Of a stretch of DNA of 64,000 bases, positions 1 through 8,533 are shown piece by piece. Within the stretch, counting starts at the first letter, position 1, and the number at the start of each line of letters is the position of its first letter. The DNA comes from Rhizobiaceae bacterium. GTDB lineage: Bacteria; Pseudomonadota; Alphaproteobacteria; Rhizobiales; Rhizobiaceae. The stretch spans positions 1 through 64,000 of the forward strand of contig JARGOF010000007.1 of NCBI GenBank assembly GCA_029212415.1, in the 5' to 3' direction. The translations under genes and the position numbers were made by a program. The notes under the pieces are model-generated. The model was not told the DNA's origin. It was given only the letters and a program-made list of their open reading frames with translations, and searched no databases.

Positions 1-52
1 TCAGAGACCAGAGAAAATGGAACGAAAATATGGCTTGATCACAACGGATACT

Positions 53-1060
53 CTAGGTACGCGAGAAAACATAGTCCGTTTCCTGCACAAGCTTCTCGCC
101 GGGCCGCAGGACAGCGCTTGGAAAATGCGCATGATTCGGTGAATCCGGCCAGACCTGGCTTTCAAGACAGAAACCGGCATGGGCGCCATAGGGCTGCCCC
201 ATCAGTCCCGGCACCGGCACGGCAATGCTGCCCCCGGTGTAGAACTGCAGGCCCGGTTCTCCCGTCCACACATTCATGGTCACGCCGGAACGCGGGCTGC
301 GCACCAGCGCCACAGGCCGTTTTTCCACCCGCCGGTCAGACAGGCAGAAATTGTGGTCATAGCCCATCGGCGATTGCGCAACCATGGGACGCATTTCGCT
401 GAATTCGAAGTCCGTTCCTCTGACAGGTCGCACCTCGCCGGTCGGAATCAATTCCGCATCAACCGGCAGGTAATGATCAGCCGCCACAAAGATGTCATGA
501 TAAAGGATGTCCTCATCGCCATCCAGGTTGAAATAGCTGTGGTGGGCCATGTTGCAAAGGGTCGGCTTGTCGGTCTCGGCCTCATGGACAAGGCTCAGAA
601 CGCCGTCCGGCTTCAAGCGATAGGTGCAGGCTGCCCTGCAGCGTCCCGGATAGCCCATATGCCCGTCCGGATCATCGAGCTCGAAGCGCACGAAGTCCGT
701 GCCGAGATCGGCGATCTGCCAGACCTGGCTGGCGAAGCCATCAGACCCGCCATGCAGGTGGTGCTTGCCCTTTTCGTTGCGATCAAGCTGGTAGGTTGCG
801 CCGTCCAGTTCAAAGCGGCCACCGGCAATGCGATTGGCATACCGTCCGGGCGTTGCGCCGAAATAGGGTGAATGGGCCAAATAGGGGTCAAATTCCGCAA
901 AGCCCAGAACCAGGGGCGCCTGGAAACCATCCATCCGCAGATCCTGAAGGGCCGCGCCCCAACTCATCACATGCGCCGTCAAACCGCCGCCTGTCAGCTT
1001 GACGCGGTGGACATCCGTGCCCTGCGATGTCCTGCCGAACAATTCCTTGCTCACCTTCAT
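53..1060 (-). CDS. galM: Aldose 1-epimerase (mutarotase)
   Basis: A 335-residue protein of the GalM/aldose-epimerase fold, which interconverts alpha and beta anomers of free sugars in the cytoplasm. Family marks visible are the YANRIAGGRF segment, the HLHGG motif, the NMAHHSYFNLDG segment with catalytic-type histidines, and the C-terminal LESQVWPDSPNH stretch typical of galactose mutarotases. The ATG at 1060 is chosen because a GGGGGT Shine-Dalgarno-like run precedes it; the open frame extends 22 codons upstream without support. It is the last gene of a minus-strand series, about 100 bases downstream of the VWA gene. Substrate range is not visible. Confidence 0.9.
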   Translation of the reverse strand: MKVSKELFGRTSQGTDVHRVKLTGGGLTAHVMSWGAALQDLRMDGFQAPLVLGFAEFDPYLAHSPYFGATPGRYANRIAGGRFELDGATYQLDRNEKGKHHLHGGSDGFASQVWQIADLGTDFVRFELDDPDGHMGYPGRCRAACTYRLKPDGVLSLVHEAETDKPTLCNMAHHSYFNLDGDEDILYHDIFVAADHYLPVDAELIPTGEVRPVRGTDFEFSEMRPMVAQSPMGYDHNFCLSDRRVEKRPVALVRSPRSGVTMNVWTGEPGLQFYTGGSIAVPVPGLMGQPYGAHAGFCLESQVWPDSPNHAHFPSAVLRPGEKLVQETDYVFSRT

Positions 1061-1156
1061 GCAACACCCCCGTTTTCTTGCAGATATGTGTTCTTGCCGA
1101 TTATCTTCATGCAAACCGCGCGCCATTCAAACCGGCCGCGCCGAAGAATATCACCA

Positions 1157-2341
1157 TCAGCGGGACAATTCCCTTGTCGCCGCATCCAGCCCGGACAGCG
1201 TCAGGGGAAACATCCGGTCGGCAAAGATCTGCTTGATCAGGCCGATGGAATGGGTGTAGCCCCAGTTCTTTTCCTGCGTCGGATTGATCCAGACAGCCCT
1301 GGAAAAATGATCCAGCACGCGGCCCAGCCAGACCTGACCGGCTTCCTCGTTCCAATGTTCGACGGCACCGCCCGGATAGACGATCTCATAGGGACTCATC
1401 GAGGCATCGCCAACGAAGATCACCCGGTAATCGGAGCCATAGGTGCGCAACACATCATAGGTCGACAGGACCTCGCTGCGTCGCCGGCTATTATCCTTCC
1501 AGACGCCCTCATAGAGGCAATTGTGGAAATAATAATATTCAAGCTGCTTGAATTCCATCCGCGCGGCGGAAAACAATTCCTCGACCACCTTGATGTGATC
1601 ATCCATGGAACCACCGACATCGAAGAACATCAAAAGCTTCAGGGCATTGCGTCTTTCGGGCCGGGTCTGAACGTCGAGGTAGCCGTGTTCGGCTGTCGAG
1701 CGAATGGTGCCCGACAGGTCAAATTCCTCGTCAGCGCCCGAACGGATCCAGCGCCGCAGCCGTTTCAGCGCCACCTTGATATTACGGGTGCCCAGTTCGA
1801 CGGAATCGTCAAAATTGCGGAATTCGCGTTTGTCCCAGACCTTCACGGCCCGGCGATGACGGCTTTCATCCTGGCCAATGCGGATGCCCTCGGGATTGTA
1901 GCCATAGGCGCCAAAGGGCGAGGTCCCTGCCGTGCCGATCCATTTGCTGCCGCCCTGATGCCTGCCCTTTTGTTCTTCCAGACGCTTTTTCAGCGTCTCC
2001 ATCAGCTTGTCGAAGCCGCCAAGGCTTTCAACCAGCTTCTTTTCTTCCTCGCTCAGATGCTTTTCCGCCAGCCTTTTCAGCCATTCCTCGGGCAATTCGG
2101 TGACCTCGGCGCCCGCCTCGCCGGAGACGGCCGCGACACCGCGAAAAGCATGGGCAAAGACCTGGTCGAACCGGTCGATATAGCGTTCATCCTTGATCAG
2201 CGCCGCTCTGGCCAGATAGTAGAAACCCTCCACATCATAATTGACCAATTGCGCATCCATGCCTTCCAGCAGGGTCAGATATTCGCGCAGCGAGACCGGA
2301 AGCTTTGCGGCTTTCAGTTCGAGGAAAAAGGGTAGGAACAT
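1157..2341 (-). CDS. VWA domain protein, CoxE-like
   Basis: A 394-residue soluble protein of the CoxE-like VWA family. The N-terminal half is helical and charged; the C-terminal half carries a von Willebrand A fold with a MIDAS-like DVGGSMDDH motif, where the first serine of the usual DxSxS is glycine as is common in this family, and a later FVGDASMSPYE segment. Such proteins usually work with a MoxR-type AAA+ ATPase as a metal-insertion or maturation pair. A MoxR gene lies 1.5 kb upstream on the same strand, separated by metA and a GNAT gene. No carbon monoxide dehydrogenase genes are nearby, so the client is unknown. Confidence 0.85.
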   Translation of the reverse strand: MFLPFFLELKAAKLPVSLREYLTLLEGMDAQLVNYDVEGFYYLARAALIKDERYIDRFDQVFAHAFRGVAAVSGEAGAEVTELPEEWLKRLAEKHLSEEEKKLVESLGGFDKLMETLKKRLEEQKGRHQGGSKWIGTAGTSPFGAYGYNPEGIRIGQDESRHRRAVKVWDKREFRNFDDSVELGTRNIKVALKRLRRWIRSGADEEFDLSGTIRSTAEHGYLDVQTRPERRNALKLLMFFDVGGSMDDHIKVVEELFSAARMEFKQLEYYYFHNCLYEGVWKDNSRRRSEVLSTYDVLRTYGSDYRVIFVGDASMSPYEIVYPGGAVEHWNEEAGQVWLGRVLDHFSRAVWINPTQEKNWGYTHSIGLIKQIFADRMFPLTLSGLDAATRELSR

Positions 2342-2410
2342 CCGTTGAGCCCTTTCATCTTGCGGTAAATGGTTCGCCAGGCAGTCAAACCAAAACCCAT
2401 TGTCACAATC

Positions 2411-2863
2411 TTACGTTTGTGCGCGCACATATTTGATGAACGGCGTCTTTTCAGCAACACGATCATAAAGATGCCGCGCCGTTTCGTTGAAATCCTGCGT
2501 GAGCCAGTAAACCGAGGGGCAACCAGCCTCGTCAGCCCGGCGATAGACAGCCTCGATCAACGCGCGTCCCACACCGGTCCCGCGGACCTGCGGATCGGCA
2601 TAGAGATCCTGCAGATAACAGACATTTTCGATGCGCCAGCAATGGCGATGAAAAAGAAAATGGACCAGCCCTGTCAAGTGACCATCCTGCTCGGCGACAA
2701 GGGCACAATATTCATTGTCAGCGCCCGACAGCAGCCGCTCAAAAGTTATCTGATAGACATCTTCACCCACGCTGGTCTCGTAAACGGCAAGATAATCACC
2801 CCAAAGACGCCGCCATTGCGCCGCGTCCGCTTTTGCCAGCGGTCTGATCAATCGGCCTGTCAT
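2411..2863 (-). CDS. GNAT family N-acetyltransferase
   Basis: A 150-residue single-domain GNAT protein. The acetyl-CoA binding loop is visible as [14 protein letters not shown], with the preceding beta strand YLQDLYADP and a C-terminal [10 protein letters not shown] helix. Its ATG overlaps the TGA of metA by four bases (ATGA), so the two are probably translationally coupled. The acceptor substrate cannot be read from sequence; coupling to metA might mean a role near methionine or amino acid metabolism, but this is only inference from position. Confidence 0.85.
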   Translation of the reverse strand: MTGRLIRPLAKADAAQWRRLWGDYLAVYETSVGEDVYQITFERLLSGADNEYCALVAEQDGHLTGLVHFLFHRHCWRIENVCYLQDLYADPQVRGTGVGRALIEAVYRRADEAGCPSVYWLTQDFNETARHLYDRVAEKTPFIKYVRAQT

Positions 2864-3804
2864 GACACGTCCCCTGGCAGCTTGCGATCATTGCCGATAT
2901 CGTTCAGGTCAAAACAGGTCGTCTGGTAGATCGTGTTGATCCAGTTTCCGAACAGCAGATGGGCATGGCTGCGCCAGCGGTTCAGGGGTTTGCGCGTCGG
3001 ATCATCATCGGGGAAATAATTATGCGGAATCTCGATGGCTTTGCCCTGGCTGACATCGCGCTGATATTCCTCTCCGAGCGAGAATGAATCATATTCGATA
3101 TGATTGAAAATATACAGCCGGTTGCACAATTCCTCATGCACGAAACACACGCCCGTCTCGTCGGATTTCATCAGCACTTCGAGGCCGGAAGCCGGATCAA
3201 TATCCTTGTCACGGATTTCGGTCCAGCGGGAAACCGGAATCTGGAAATCATCGGAAAACCCGTTCAGATAGGGCGATGAGGGTCTCAGGATGTGGTGCCG
3301 GTAAACGCCGAAAGCCTTCTTGTCCAAGGTGTATTTGGGCACCCCGTGGAAATGATGAATGGCGGCCATCGCGCCCCAGCAGATGTTGAAGCTGGAATGA
3401 ACATTGGTCGTCGTCCAGTCCAGAATCTGGGTCATCTTGTCCCAATAGGCCACCTCTTCGAAATCCAGCAGTTCAATCGGCGCACCGGTGATGATGAAGC
3501 CGTCAAACTTGCGGTGCTGAACCTCTTCCCAGGTGTCATAGAAGGCCAGCAGATGTTCTTCCGAGGTGTTTTTTGCCTTGTGCTCGCCAATGCGCACCAG
3601 CGACAGTTCCACCTGCAGCGGCGTCGCGCCGATCAGCCGGGCAATCTGCACCTCCGTGCGGATCTTGTCCGGCATCAGATTGAGCAGGCCGATCTGCAAG
3701 GGACGGATATCCTGCCGGATGGCAGCCGAATCCGTCATGATCGTCACACCCTCGTGTTCGAGGGTCTTTCGGGCCGGCAACTGGTCAGGGATCTTGATGG
3801 GCAT
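2860..3804 (-). CDS. metAA: Homoserine O-acyltransferase (predicted acetyl type)
   Basis: A 314-residue MetA enzyme activating homoserine at the first committed step of methionine synthesis. The catalytic triad is in place at canonical numbering: Cys142 in NICWGA, and His235 and Glu237 in FNHIEYD. Position 111 is Glu ([10 protein letters not shown]), where the succinyl-specific E. coli enzyme has Gly. In characterised MetA proteins Glu111 goes with acetyl-CoA use, so the product is probably O-acetylhomoserine. It is coupled by a four-base overlap to the GNAT gene. The ATG at 3804 gives a standard-length protein. Confidence 0.95.
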   Translation of the reverse strand: MPIKIPDQLPARKTLEHEGVTIMTDSAAIRQDIRPLQIGLLNLMPDKIRTEVQIARLIGATPLQVELSLVRIGEHKAKNTSEEHLLAFYDTWEEVQHRKFDGFIITGAPIELLDFEEVAYWDKMTQILDWTTTNVHSSFNICWGAMAAIHHFHGVPKYTLDKKAFGVYRHHILRPSSPYLNGFSDDFQIPVSRWTEIRDKDIDPASGLEVLMKSDETGVCFVHEELCNRLYIFNHIEYDSFSLGEEYQRDVSQGKAIEIPHNYFPDDDPTRKPLNRWRSHAHLLFGNWINTIYQTTCFDLNDIGNDRKLPGDVS

Positions 3805-3875
3805 GGGACTATTGACTGCTTGTGGCGCGTTTCACAAATACGCGTGGAAAGTTGAGAAGGGACGATCGATCGGCA

Positions 3876-4727
3876 TCAACCACCGTTGCGCCGTGCCATG
3901 AAGGCCAGCCTTTCAAACAGATGCACATCCTGCTCGTTCTTGAGCAAGGCACCGTGCAATTTGGGCAGCGCATTGTTGGCATTGCCGCGCAGGTCGGCGG
4001 GATCGACATCATCTGAAACCAGCAGACGGATCCAGTCGAGCGCCTCCGATGTGGAAGGTTTCTTCTTCAGGCCCGGAACATCGCGCACGTCGTAAAACTG
4101 CGTCAGCGCCGCGCGCACCAGATCCTGCTTGATGCCTGGATAATGCACATCAACGATCCGCTGCAGGGTCTCCAGATCGGGGAATTTGATGAAGTGAAAG
4201 AAACACCGCCGCAGGAATGCGTCCGGCAGCTCCTTTTCATTGTTCGAGGTGATGATGACGACGGGTCGCTGAATGGCCTTCACGGTTTCGCCGGTCTCGT
4301 AGACAAAGAACTCCATCTTGTCGAGTTCCTGCAACAGGTCGTTGGGAAACTCGATATCGGCCTTGTCAATCTCGTCGATCAGCAGCACGACCTTCTTGTC
4401 GGACGCAAAGGCCTCCCACAATTTGCCGCGCTTGATGTAATTGGCCACATCATTGACGCGTCCATCTCCAAGTTGGCTATCACGCAGCCGCGATACGGCA
4501 TCATATTCGTAAAGCCCCTGCTGCGCCTTGGTGGTGGATTTGATGTGCCACTCGAACAATTCAAGGCCAAGCGCTTCGGCAACCTGTTTGGCAAGCTCTG
4601 TCTTGCCCGTACCGGGCTCTCCCTTGACCAGCAAAGGCCGCTCCAGGGTGATGGCGGCATTGACCGCAACCGTCAGATCTTTTTCCGCAATATAGGCTTT
4701 TGTACCTTCAAACCGCATGTTTTCCAT
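3876..4727 (-). CDS. MoxR-type AAA+ ATPase
   Basis: A 283-residue AAA+ ATPase of the MoxR/CoxD branch. Walker A is GEPGTGKTELA, Walker B is VVLLIDEIDKAD, and sensor 1 lies in the VVIITSNNEKELP stretch. These ATPases act with VWA proteins in remodelling or cofactor insertion; the likely partner is the CoxE-like gene at 1157-2341. Starts are ambiguous: TTG 4736, ATG 4727 and ATG 4718 are in frame. The last begins MRFEGTKAYIA as many relatives do and has a GGA four bases upstream. The gene lies between the ABC-F gene and metA on the same strand. Confidence 0.88.
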   Translation of the reverse strand: MENMRFEGTKAYIAEKDLTVAVNAAITLERPLLVKGEPGTGKTELAKQVAEALGLELFEWHIKSTTKAQQGLYEYDAVSRLRDSQLGDGRVNDVANYIKRGKLWEAFASDKKVVLLIDEIDKADIEFPNDLLQELDKMEFFVYETGETVKAIQRPVVIITSNNEKELPDAFLRRCFFHFIKFPDLETLQRIVDVHYPGIKQDLVRAALTQFYDVRDVPGLKKKPSTSEALDWIRLLVSDDVDPADLRGNANNALPKLHGALLKNEQDVHLFERLAFMARRNGG

Positions 4728-4826
4728 CTTTCGCAAATTTTTTTCGGACCCTACAGCGGATTGTCATCAAATAGAACCATGTGATGACGGAAAACCGCCG
4801 GGCCAATACCCGCTACAGGTGCGTCT

Positions 4827-6644
4827 TCAATCGCTGCTTTCAAACGTTTCGCGCAGCATTTCCAGTTCCAGCCATTCTTCTTCCATTTTCGCCAGCTTTT
4901 CGCGCAGGCCCGCCAGATCTGCTGCTGTCCGGTTGAAACCTTCCGGGTCACGGGCAAAAAACTTCTGATCCGCCAGTTTTTTCTCCAGCGCCTCGGCCTT
5001 GCTTTCCGATTCGCTGATCTTCCCCGGCAGGCTCTCCAGTGCAAATTTCTGCTTGTAGGACAATTTGCTCCTTTGCTCCGCAGGCTTTGCAGACTGCGTC
5101 TTGGCCGATGTTTTTTCGCGCGCCTGCTTTGCGGCAATGGCCGCCTGCCCGCGTTGCGCCAGCATGTCCGTATAGCCACCGGCATAAAGCAGCCAGTGAC
5201 CATCGGGTGCTGCGGAATTGGCCGGAGCGATGGTGGAGGTTACCGTGCGGTCGAGAAAGTCTCGGTCATGGCTTACCAGAATGACGGTTCCGGCAAAGCC
5301 TGCAACAATCTCCTGCAACAGGTCCAGCGTTTCCATGTCGAGATCATTGGTCGGCTCATCAAGGATGATCAGATTGGCAGGTTTTGCCAGATTGCGCGCC
5401 AGGATCAGCCGCGCCCGTTCACCGCCGGACAAATCTCGGATGGGCGTGCGTGCCTGTTCGGGCTGAAACAGAAAGTCCTTCATATAGCCGGTGACATGGC
5501 GCTGCTCGCCATTGACCAGCAGGGTGCTGCCGCGCCCGTCGGTCAGAAAATCTTCCAGGGTTCTGTTCAGATCGAGATCATCGCGTTTTTGATCAAGCGT
5601 CGCGATTTCCAGATTGGCGCCCAGACGGATGGTGCCGCTGTCGGGCTCAATCTGCCCGGTCAGCATCTTCAGGAGCGTTGTCTTGCCGGCGCCATTGGGA
5701 CCCACCAGACCGATGCGATCACCGCGGTGAATGCGGATGGAGAAATCCTCGACTATTCCCCGGTCCCCATAGGATTTGCCAATGCCTTCGGCCTCGATGA
5801 CAAGCTTGCCCGATTCACGGATTTGCGACGCAGTCACCTCGATGGAACCGGTAGGACGCTTGTGATCGCGAAAACGCGAACGCATGTCATAGAGTTCCGA
5901 AAGGCGGCGCACATTGCGCTTGCGGCGTGCCGTGACGCCATAGCGCAGCCAATGTTCTTCGCGCTGGACAGCACGGCCCAGCTTGTGCTGTTCAATTTCC
6001 TCTTCCTCGAGAACCCGGTCACGCCAGGCCTCGAATCCGCCAAAACCTTCATTCAACCGGCGCGCCACACCGCGATCCAGCCAGATGGTCGACCGCGATA
6101 CATTCTCTAAAAAACGCCGGTCATGGGAGATCACCACAAGGGCGCCGCGGGTGCGCTTCAGTTCGTTTTCGAGCCATTCAATGGTTGGCAGGTCAAGATG
6201 GTTCGTCGGCTCATCAAGCAGCAGGACATCCGGTTGCGGAGCAAGCACCCGCACCAGGGCTGCGCGGCGCGCCTCTCCGCCCGACAATTGCTGCGGATCT
6301 TCCTCGCCTGTCAGTCCGAGGTTCTCCAGCAGATAGGTCACTCTGTGGGCATCATCGCCCGGCCCCATGCCGGCTTCCGCATAGGCCTGGACTGTTGAAA
6401 AACCCTCAAAATCCGGTGCCTGCTCCAGATAACGTACGGTTGCGGAAGGATGTTTGAATATCTCACCCGATTGCGCTTCAACGATACCGGCAGCAATTTT
6501 CATCAGGGTCGACTTGCCCGACCCATTGCGCCCGACGAGGCAGATCCGGTCATCCGGTTCCACCTGCAGGTCAACATCTGCCAGCAGCGGTGTGCCACCA
6601 AAGGTCAATGCGATATGATCGAGTTTGAGAATCGGCGGAGCCAT
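4827..6644 (-). CDS. ABC-F family ATPase (Uup-like)
   Basis: A 605-residue protein with two ABC cassettes in tandem and no membrane segment, as in the ABC-F family that acts at the ribosome. Walker A motifs are GRNGSGKSTLM and GPNGAGKTTLL; signature motifs are LSGGEARRAALV and LSGGERARLIL; Walker B regions end in LLLDEPTNHLD and IILDEPTNDLD. A charged coiled-coil tail follows (KISESESKAEALEKKLADQK region), as in Uup. The stop is two bases from the start of downstream features of the thiamine pyrophosphokinase gene, indicating one transcript. The exact ABC-F subfamily is inferred from the C-terminal coiled coil. Confidence 0.93.
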   Translation of the reverse strand: MAPPILKLDHIALTFGGTPLLADVDLQVEPDDRICLVGRNGSGKSTLMKIAAGIVEAQSGEIFKHPSATVRYLEQAPDFEGFSTVQAYAEAGMGPGDDAHRVTYLLENLGLTGEEDPQQLSGGEARRAALVRVLAPQPDVLLLDEPTNHLDLPTIEWLENELKRTRGALVVISHDRRFLENVSRSTIWLDRGVARRLNEGFGGFEAWRDRVLEEEEIEQHKLGRAVQREEHWLRYGVTARRKRNVRRLSELYDMRSRFRDHKRPTGSIEVTASQIRESGKLVIEAEGIGKSYGDRGIVEDFSIRIHRGDRIGLVGPNGAGKTTLLKMLTGQIEPDSGTIRLGANLEIATLDQKRDDLDLNRTLEDFLTDGRGSTLLVNGEQRHVTGYMKDFLFQPEQARTPIRDLSGGERARLILARNLAKPANLIILDEPTNDLDMETLDLLQEIVAGFAGTVILVSHDRDFLDRTVTSTIAPANSAAPDGHWLLYAGGYTDMLAQRGQAAIAAKQAREKTSAKTQSAKPAEQRSKLSYKQKFALESLPGKISESESKAEALEKKLADQKFFARDPEGFNRTAADLAGLREKLAKMEEEWLELEMLRETFESSD

Positions 6645-6646
6645 AT

Positions 6647-7300
6647 TTACCTGCCTGATTGATCGAATGGACGTGACAGCAACAGGGCCGACCCGGACTT
6701 CAATGATATGGTGACCGGACCTTCAGCCACATTGGAAAGTGTGCGCGACGATCCGAATTCCAGTTCGAAAGCCTGCAATTCATAACGGGCGCCCGTGATG
6801 TGCAAACCGGAAACATCCGCAAAATTCAAGATTGAAAAAAGCGACGATGGCGGCAGATCAAACGTGCGGCTGCCGGTCAAGAGCGGCCAAGCCTCTTCTG
6901 TACCCGATGTCAGCAGCACATCAATGCCCCGCTGACTGAGGGCGCAAGCGAAGGTCATGTGCATAAAGGCATGATCGCTGCGTTCACCGCCCAGGGCGCC
7001 GGCCATGATGATCCGTTCGGCGCCAAGCGCCAGGGCCTCTTCCACAGCAATCTCGCCATCGGTCAGATTCTTGGCCACCGGATAGGGCTTGCGGCGCGTA
7101 TCCGGCCAGGCCTCGATGAGTTGCTCCGGCGAGGAATCAAAATCACCCACCCACAGTTCCGGTTCAACCGAAAGCATCTGCGCATGGCGCATGCCGCCAT
7201 CAGCCGCAATCACCCGCGCCCCGGCGATCTGCTGCACCAGGCGTTCGGTTTTGTCGAGATTCCCGCCAAGCAGGATCAAAAATGTGTTCTGTCTGATCAT
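6647..7300 (-). CDS. thiN: Thiamine pyrophosphokinase
   Basis: A 217-residue TPK that transfers pyrophosphate from ATP to thiamine, giving the active cofactor. Family marks are FLILLGGNLD, VIAADGGMRHA, VGDFDSSPE, PVAKNLTDGEIAVEEAL and GALGGERSDHAF, which build the active site. ATG 7300 is used; an in-frame GTG at 7312 is possible and neither has a clear Shine-Dalgarno. It ends two bases before the ABC-F gene starts. Across the 5' side lies the TPP riboswitch and thiBPQ importer on the other strand, so thiamine uptake and activation form a divergent salvage pair. Confidence 0.92.
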   Translation of the reverse strand: MIRQNTFLILLGGNLDKTERLVQQIAGARVIAADGGMRHAQMLSVEPELWVGDFDSSPEQLIEAWPDTRRKPYPVAKNLTDGEIAVEEALALGAERIIMAGALGGERSDHAFMHMTFACALSQRGIDVLLTSGTEEAWPLLTGSRTFDLPPSSLFSILNFADVSGLHITGARYELQAFELEFGSSRTLSNVAEGPVTISLKSGSALLLSRPFDQSGR

Positions 7301-7370
7301 CTTGCGATGCACATAGCAGCTTTTCAGGCACTTGCCAGCGCCGATAACGCATATTAAGACGGTACTTGCT

Positions 7371-7457
7371 CTAACGGGGTGCCGGCCATTTGTGGTCTGC
7401 TGAGAGGCTTTGCCAACCCGAAGAACCTGATCCGGCTCATACCGGCGGAGGGATTAG
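7371..7457 (+). promoter_or_regulatory. TPP riboswitch (THI element)
   Basis: The conserved THI-box blocks are present in order: ACGGGGTGCC (7374-7383), CTGAGA (7400-7405), ACCCGAAGAACCTGATC (7416-7432) and the closing GGCGGAGGGATTAG. The aptamer lies about 50 bases upstream of thiB. A T-rich tract (7471-7486) follows a short GCC/GGC pairing, possibly part of the expression platform. TPP binding is expected to reduce expression of the thiamine importer. Confidence 0.95.
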
Positions 7458-7504
7458 ACGCCATAAGCGGCTTTTTCCTTTTCTTTCAATCACAGGAGGC
7501 GCTT

Positions 7505-8527
7505 ATGCCCATGAAATCTCTATTCCATTCCATCACCCTTGCTGCAGCCCTGCTGACGGCCTCGTCGCTTTTGACCAGCCCGATGGCGGCTGACCGGGAG
7601 TTGACGGTCTACACCTATGACAGCTTCGTTTCGGACTGGGGTCCGGGCCCCCTTGTCAAAACCGCTTTTGAAGAACAGTGCGACTGCACCTTGAACTGGG
7701 TTGGCATTGCCGATGGTGTGGCCTTGCTCAATCGCCTGAAGCTCGAAGGCGCCAGCACCAAGGCCGATATCGTGCTCGGACTGGACACCAATCTGGTCAC
7801 GGAAGCCAAGAAGACCGGCCTGTTTGCCAAAAGCGGCACAGACCTGACACCGGTTGCCGTGCCTGGTGGCTGGAGCGATGACATTTTCGTCCCCTACGAC
7901 TTCGGGTATTTTGCCGTCGTCTATGACACGGACGCACTGGCCACGCCGCCAGCCAGCCTGAAAGAACTGGTGGAAGGCGATCCCGAAACCAAGATCGCCA
8001 TTCAGGATCCGCGCACCTCGACACCAGGCCTTGGCCTGCTTCTGTGGATCAAGTCCGTCTATGGTGACGAGGCGCCCGCGGCCTGGAAAAAACTCCAGAA
8101 AAGAGTGCTGACAGTGACCCCCGGCTGGTCCGAGGCCTATGGGCTGTTTACCGCCGGCGAAGTGCCGATGGTGCTTTCCTACACCACGTCGCCCGCCTAC
8201 CACATGGTTGCCGAAGACACCGACCGCTATCAGGCCGCATCCTTCGAAGAGGGGCATTACCTGCAGATTGAAGTGGCCGCCATGCTGAAATCGGCCAAGG
8301 ACAAGGACCTGGCCCGGGAATTTCTGACATTCATGACCGGACCGGGCTTTCAAAACGCCATTCCGACAACCAACTGGATGTTCCCGGCCGGCAAGACAAC
8401 CGAGCCTTTGCCGGCGGCATTTTCCGAACTGGTCACGCCATCAAAAACCCTGCTCTATACGCCCGATGAAGTGGCCCGTAATCGCAAGGCATGGATTGAC
8501 GAATGGCTTGCCGTCATGAGCCGGTAA
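7505..8527 (+). CDS. thiB: Thiamine ABC transporter, substrate-binding protein
   Basis: A 340-residue periplasmic thiamine-binding protein. An N-terminal signal peptide ([20 protein letters not shown], cleaved near PMAADRE) is followed by the ThiB-typical [18 protein letters not shown] segment, [13 protein letters not shown] with a cysteine pair, and [11 protein letters not shown]. The ATG at 7505 has AGGAGG five bases upstream, which decides the start; a second in-frame ATG lies at 7511. It is first in the thiBPQ operon under the TPP riboswitch, six bases ahead of thiP. Confidence 0.95.
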   Translation: MPMKSLFHSITLAAALLTASSLLTSPMAADRELTVYTYDSFVSDWGPGPLVKTAFEEQCDCTLNWVGIADGVALLNRLKLEGASTKADIVLGLDTNLVTEAKKTGLFAKSGTDLTPVAVPGGWSDDIFVPYDFGYFAVVYDTDALATPPASLKELVEGDPETKIAIQDPRTSTPGLGLLLWIKSVYGDEAPAAWKKLQKRVLTVTPGWSEAYGLFTAGEVPMVLSYTTSPAYHMVAEDTDRYQAASFEEGHYLQIEVAAMLKSAKDKDLAREFLTFMTGPGFQNAIPTTNWMFPAGKTTEPLPAAFSELVTPSKTLLYTPDEVARNRKAWIDEWLAVMSR

Positions 8528-8533
8528 AAACCG

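Noticed and set aside
1-52. Possible gene tail at the left edge
   Set aside because: A minus-strand frame ends at position 1-3 but runs into galM in another frame; 52 bases are too few to support a gene.
872-2335. Plus-strand open frame of 487 codons opposite the VWA gene
   Set aside because: Its length comes from codon bias of the minus-strand VWA gene and galM; it shows no family motif, starts inside galM and has no ribosome-binding site. Similar shadows lie opposite the ABC-F gene (5073-6110), the LysR gene (62985-63968) and the M20 gene (49391-50068).
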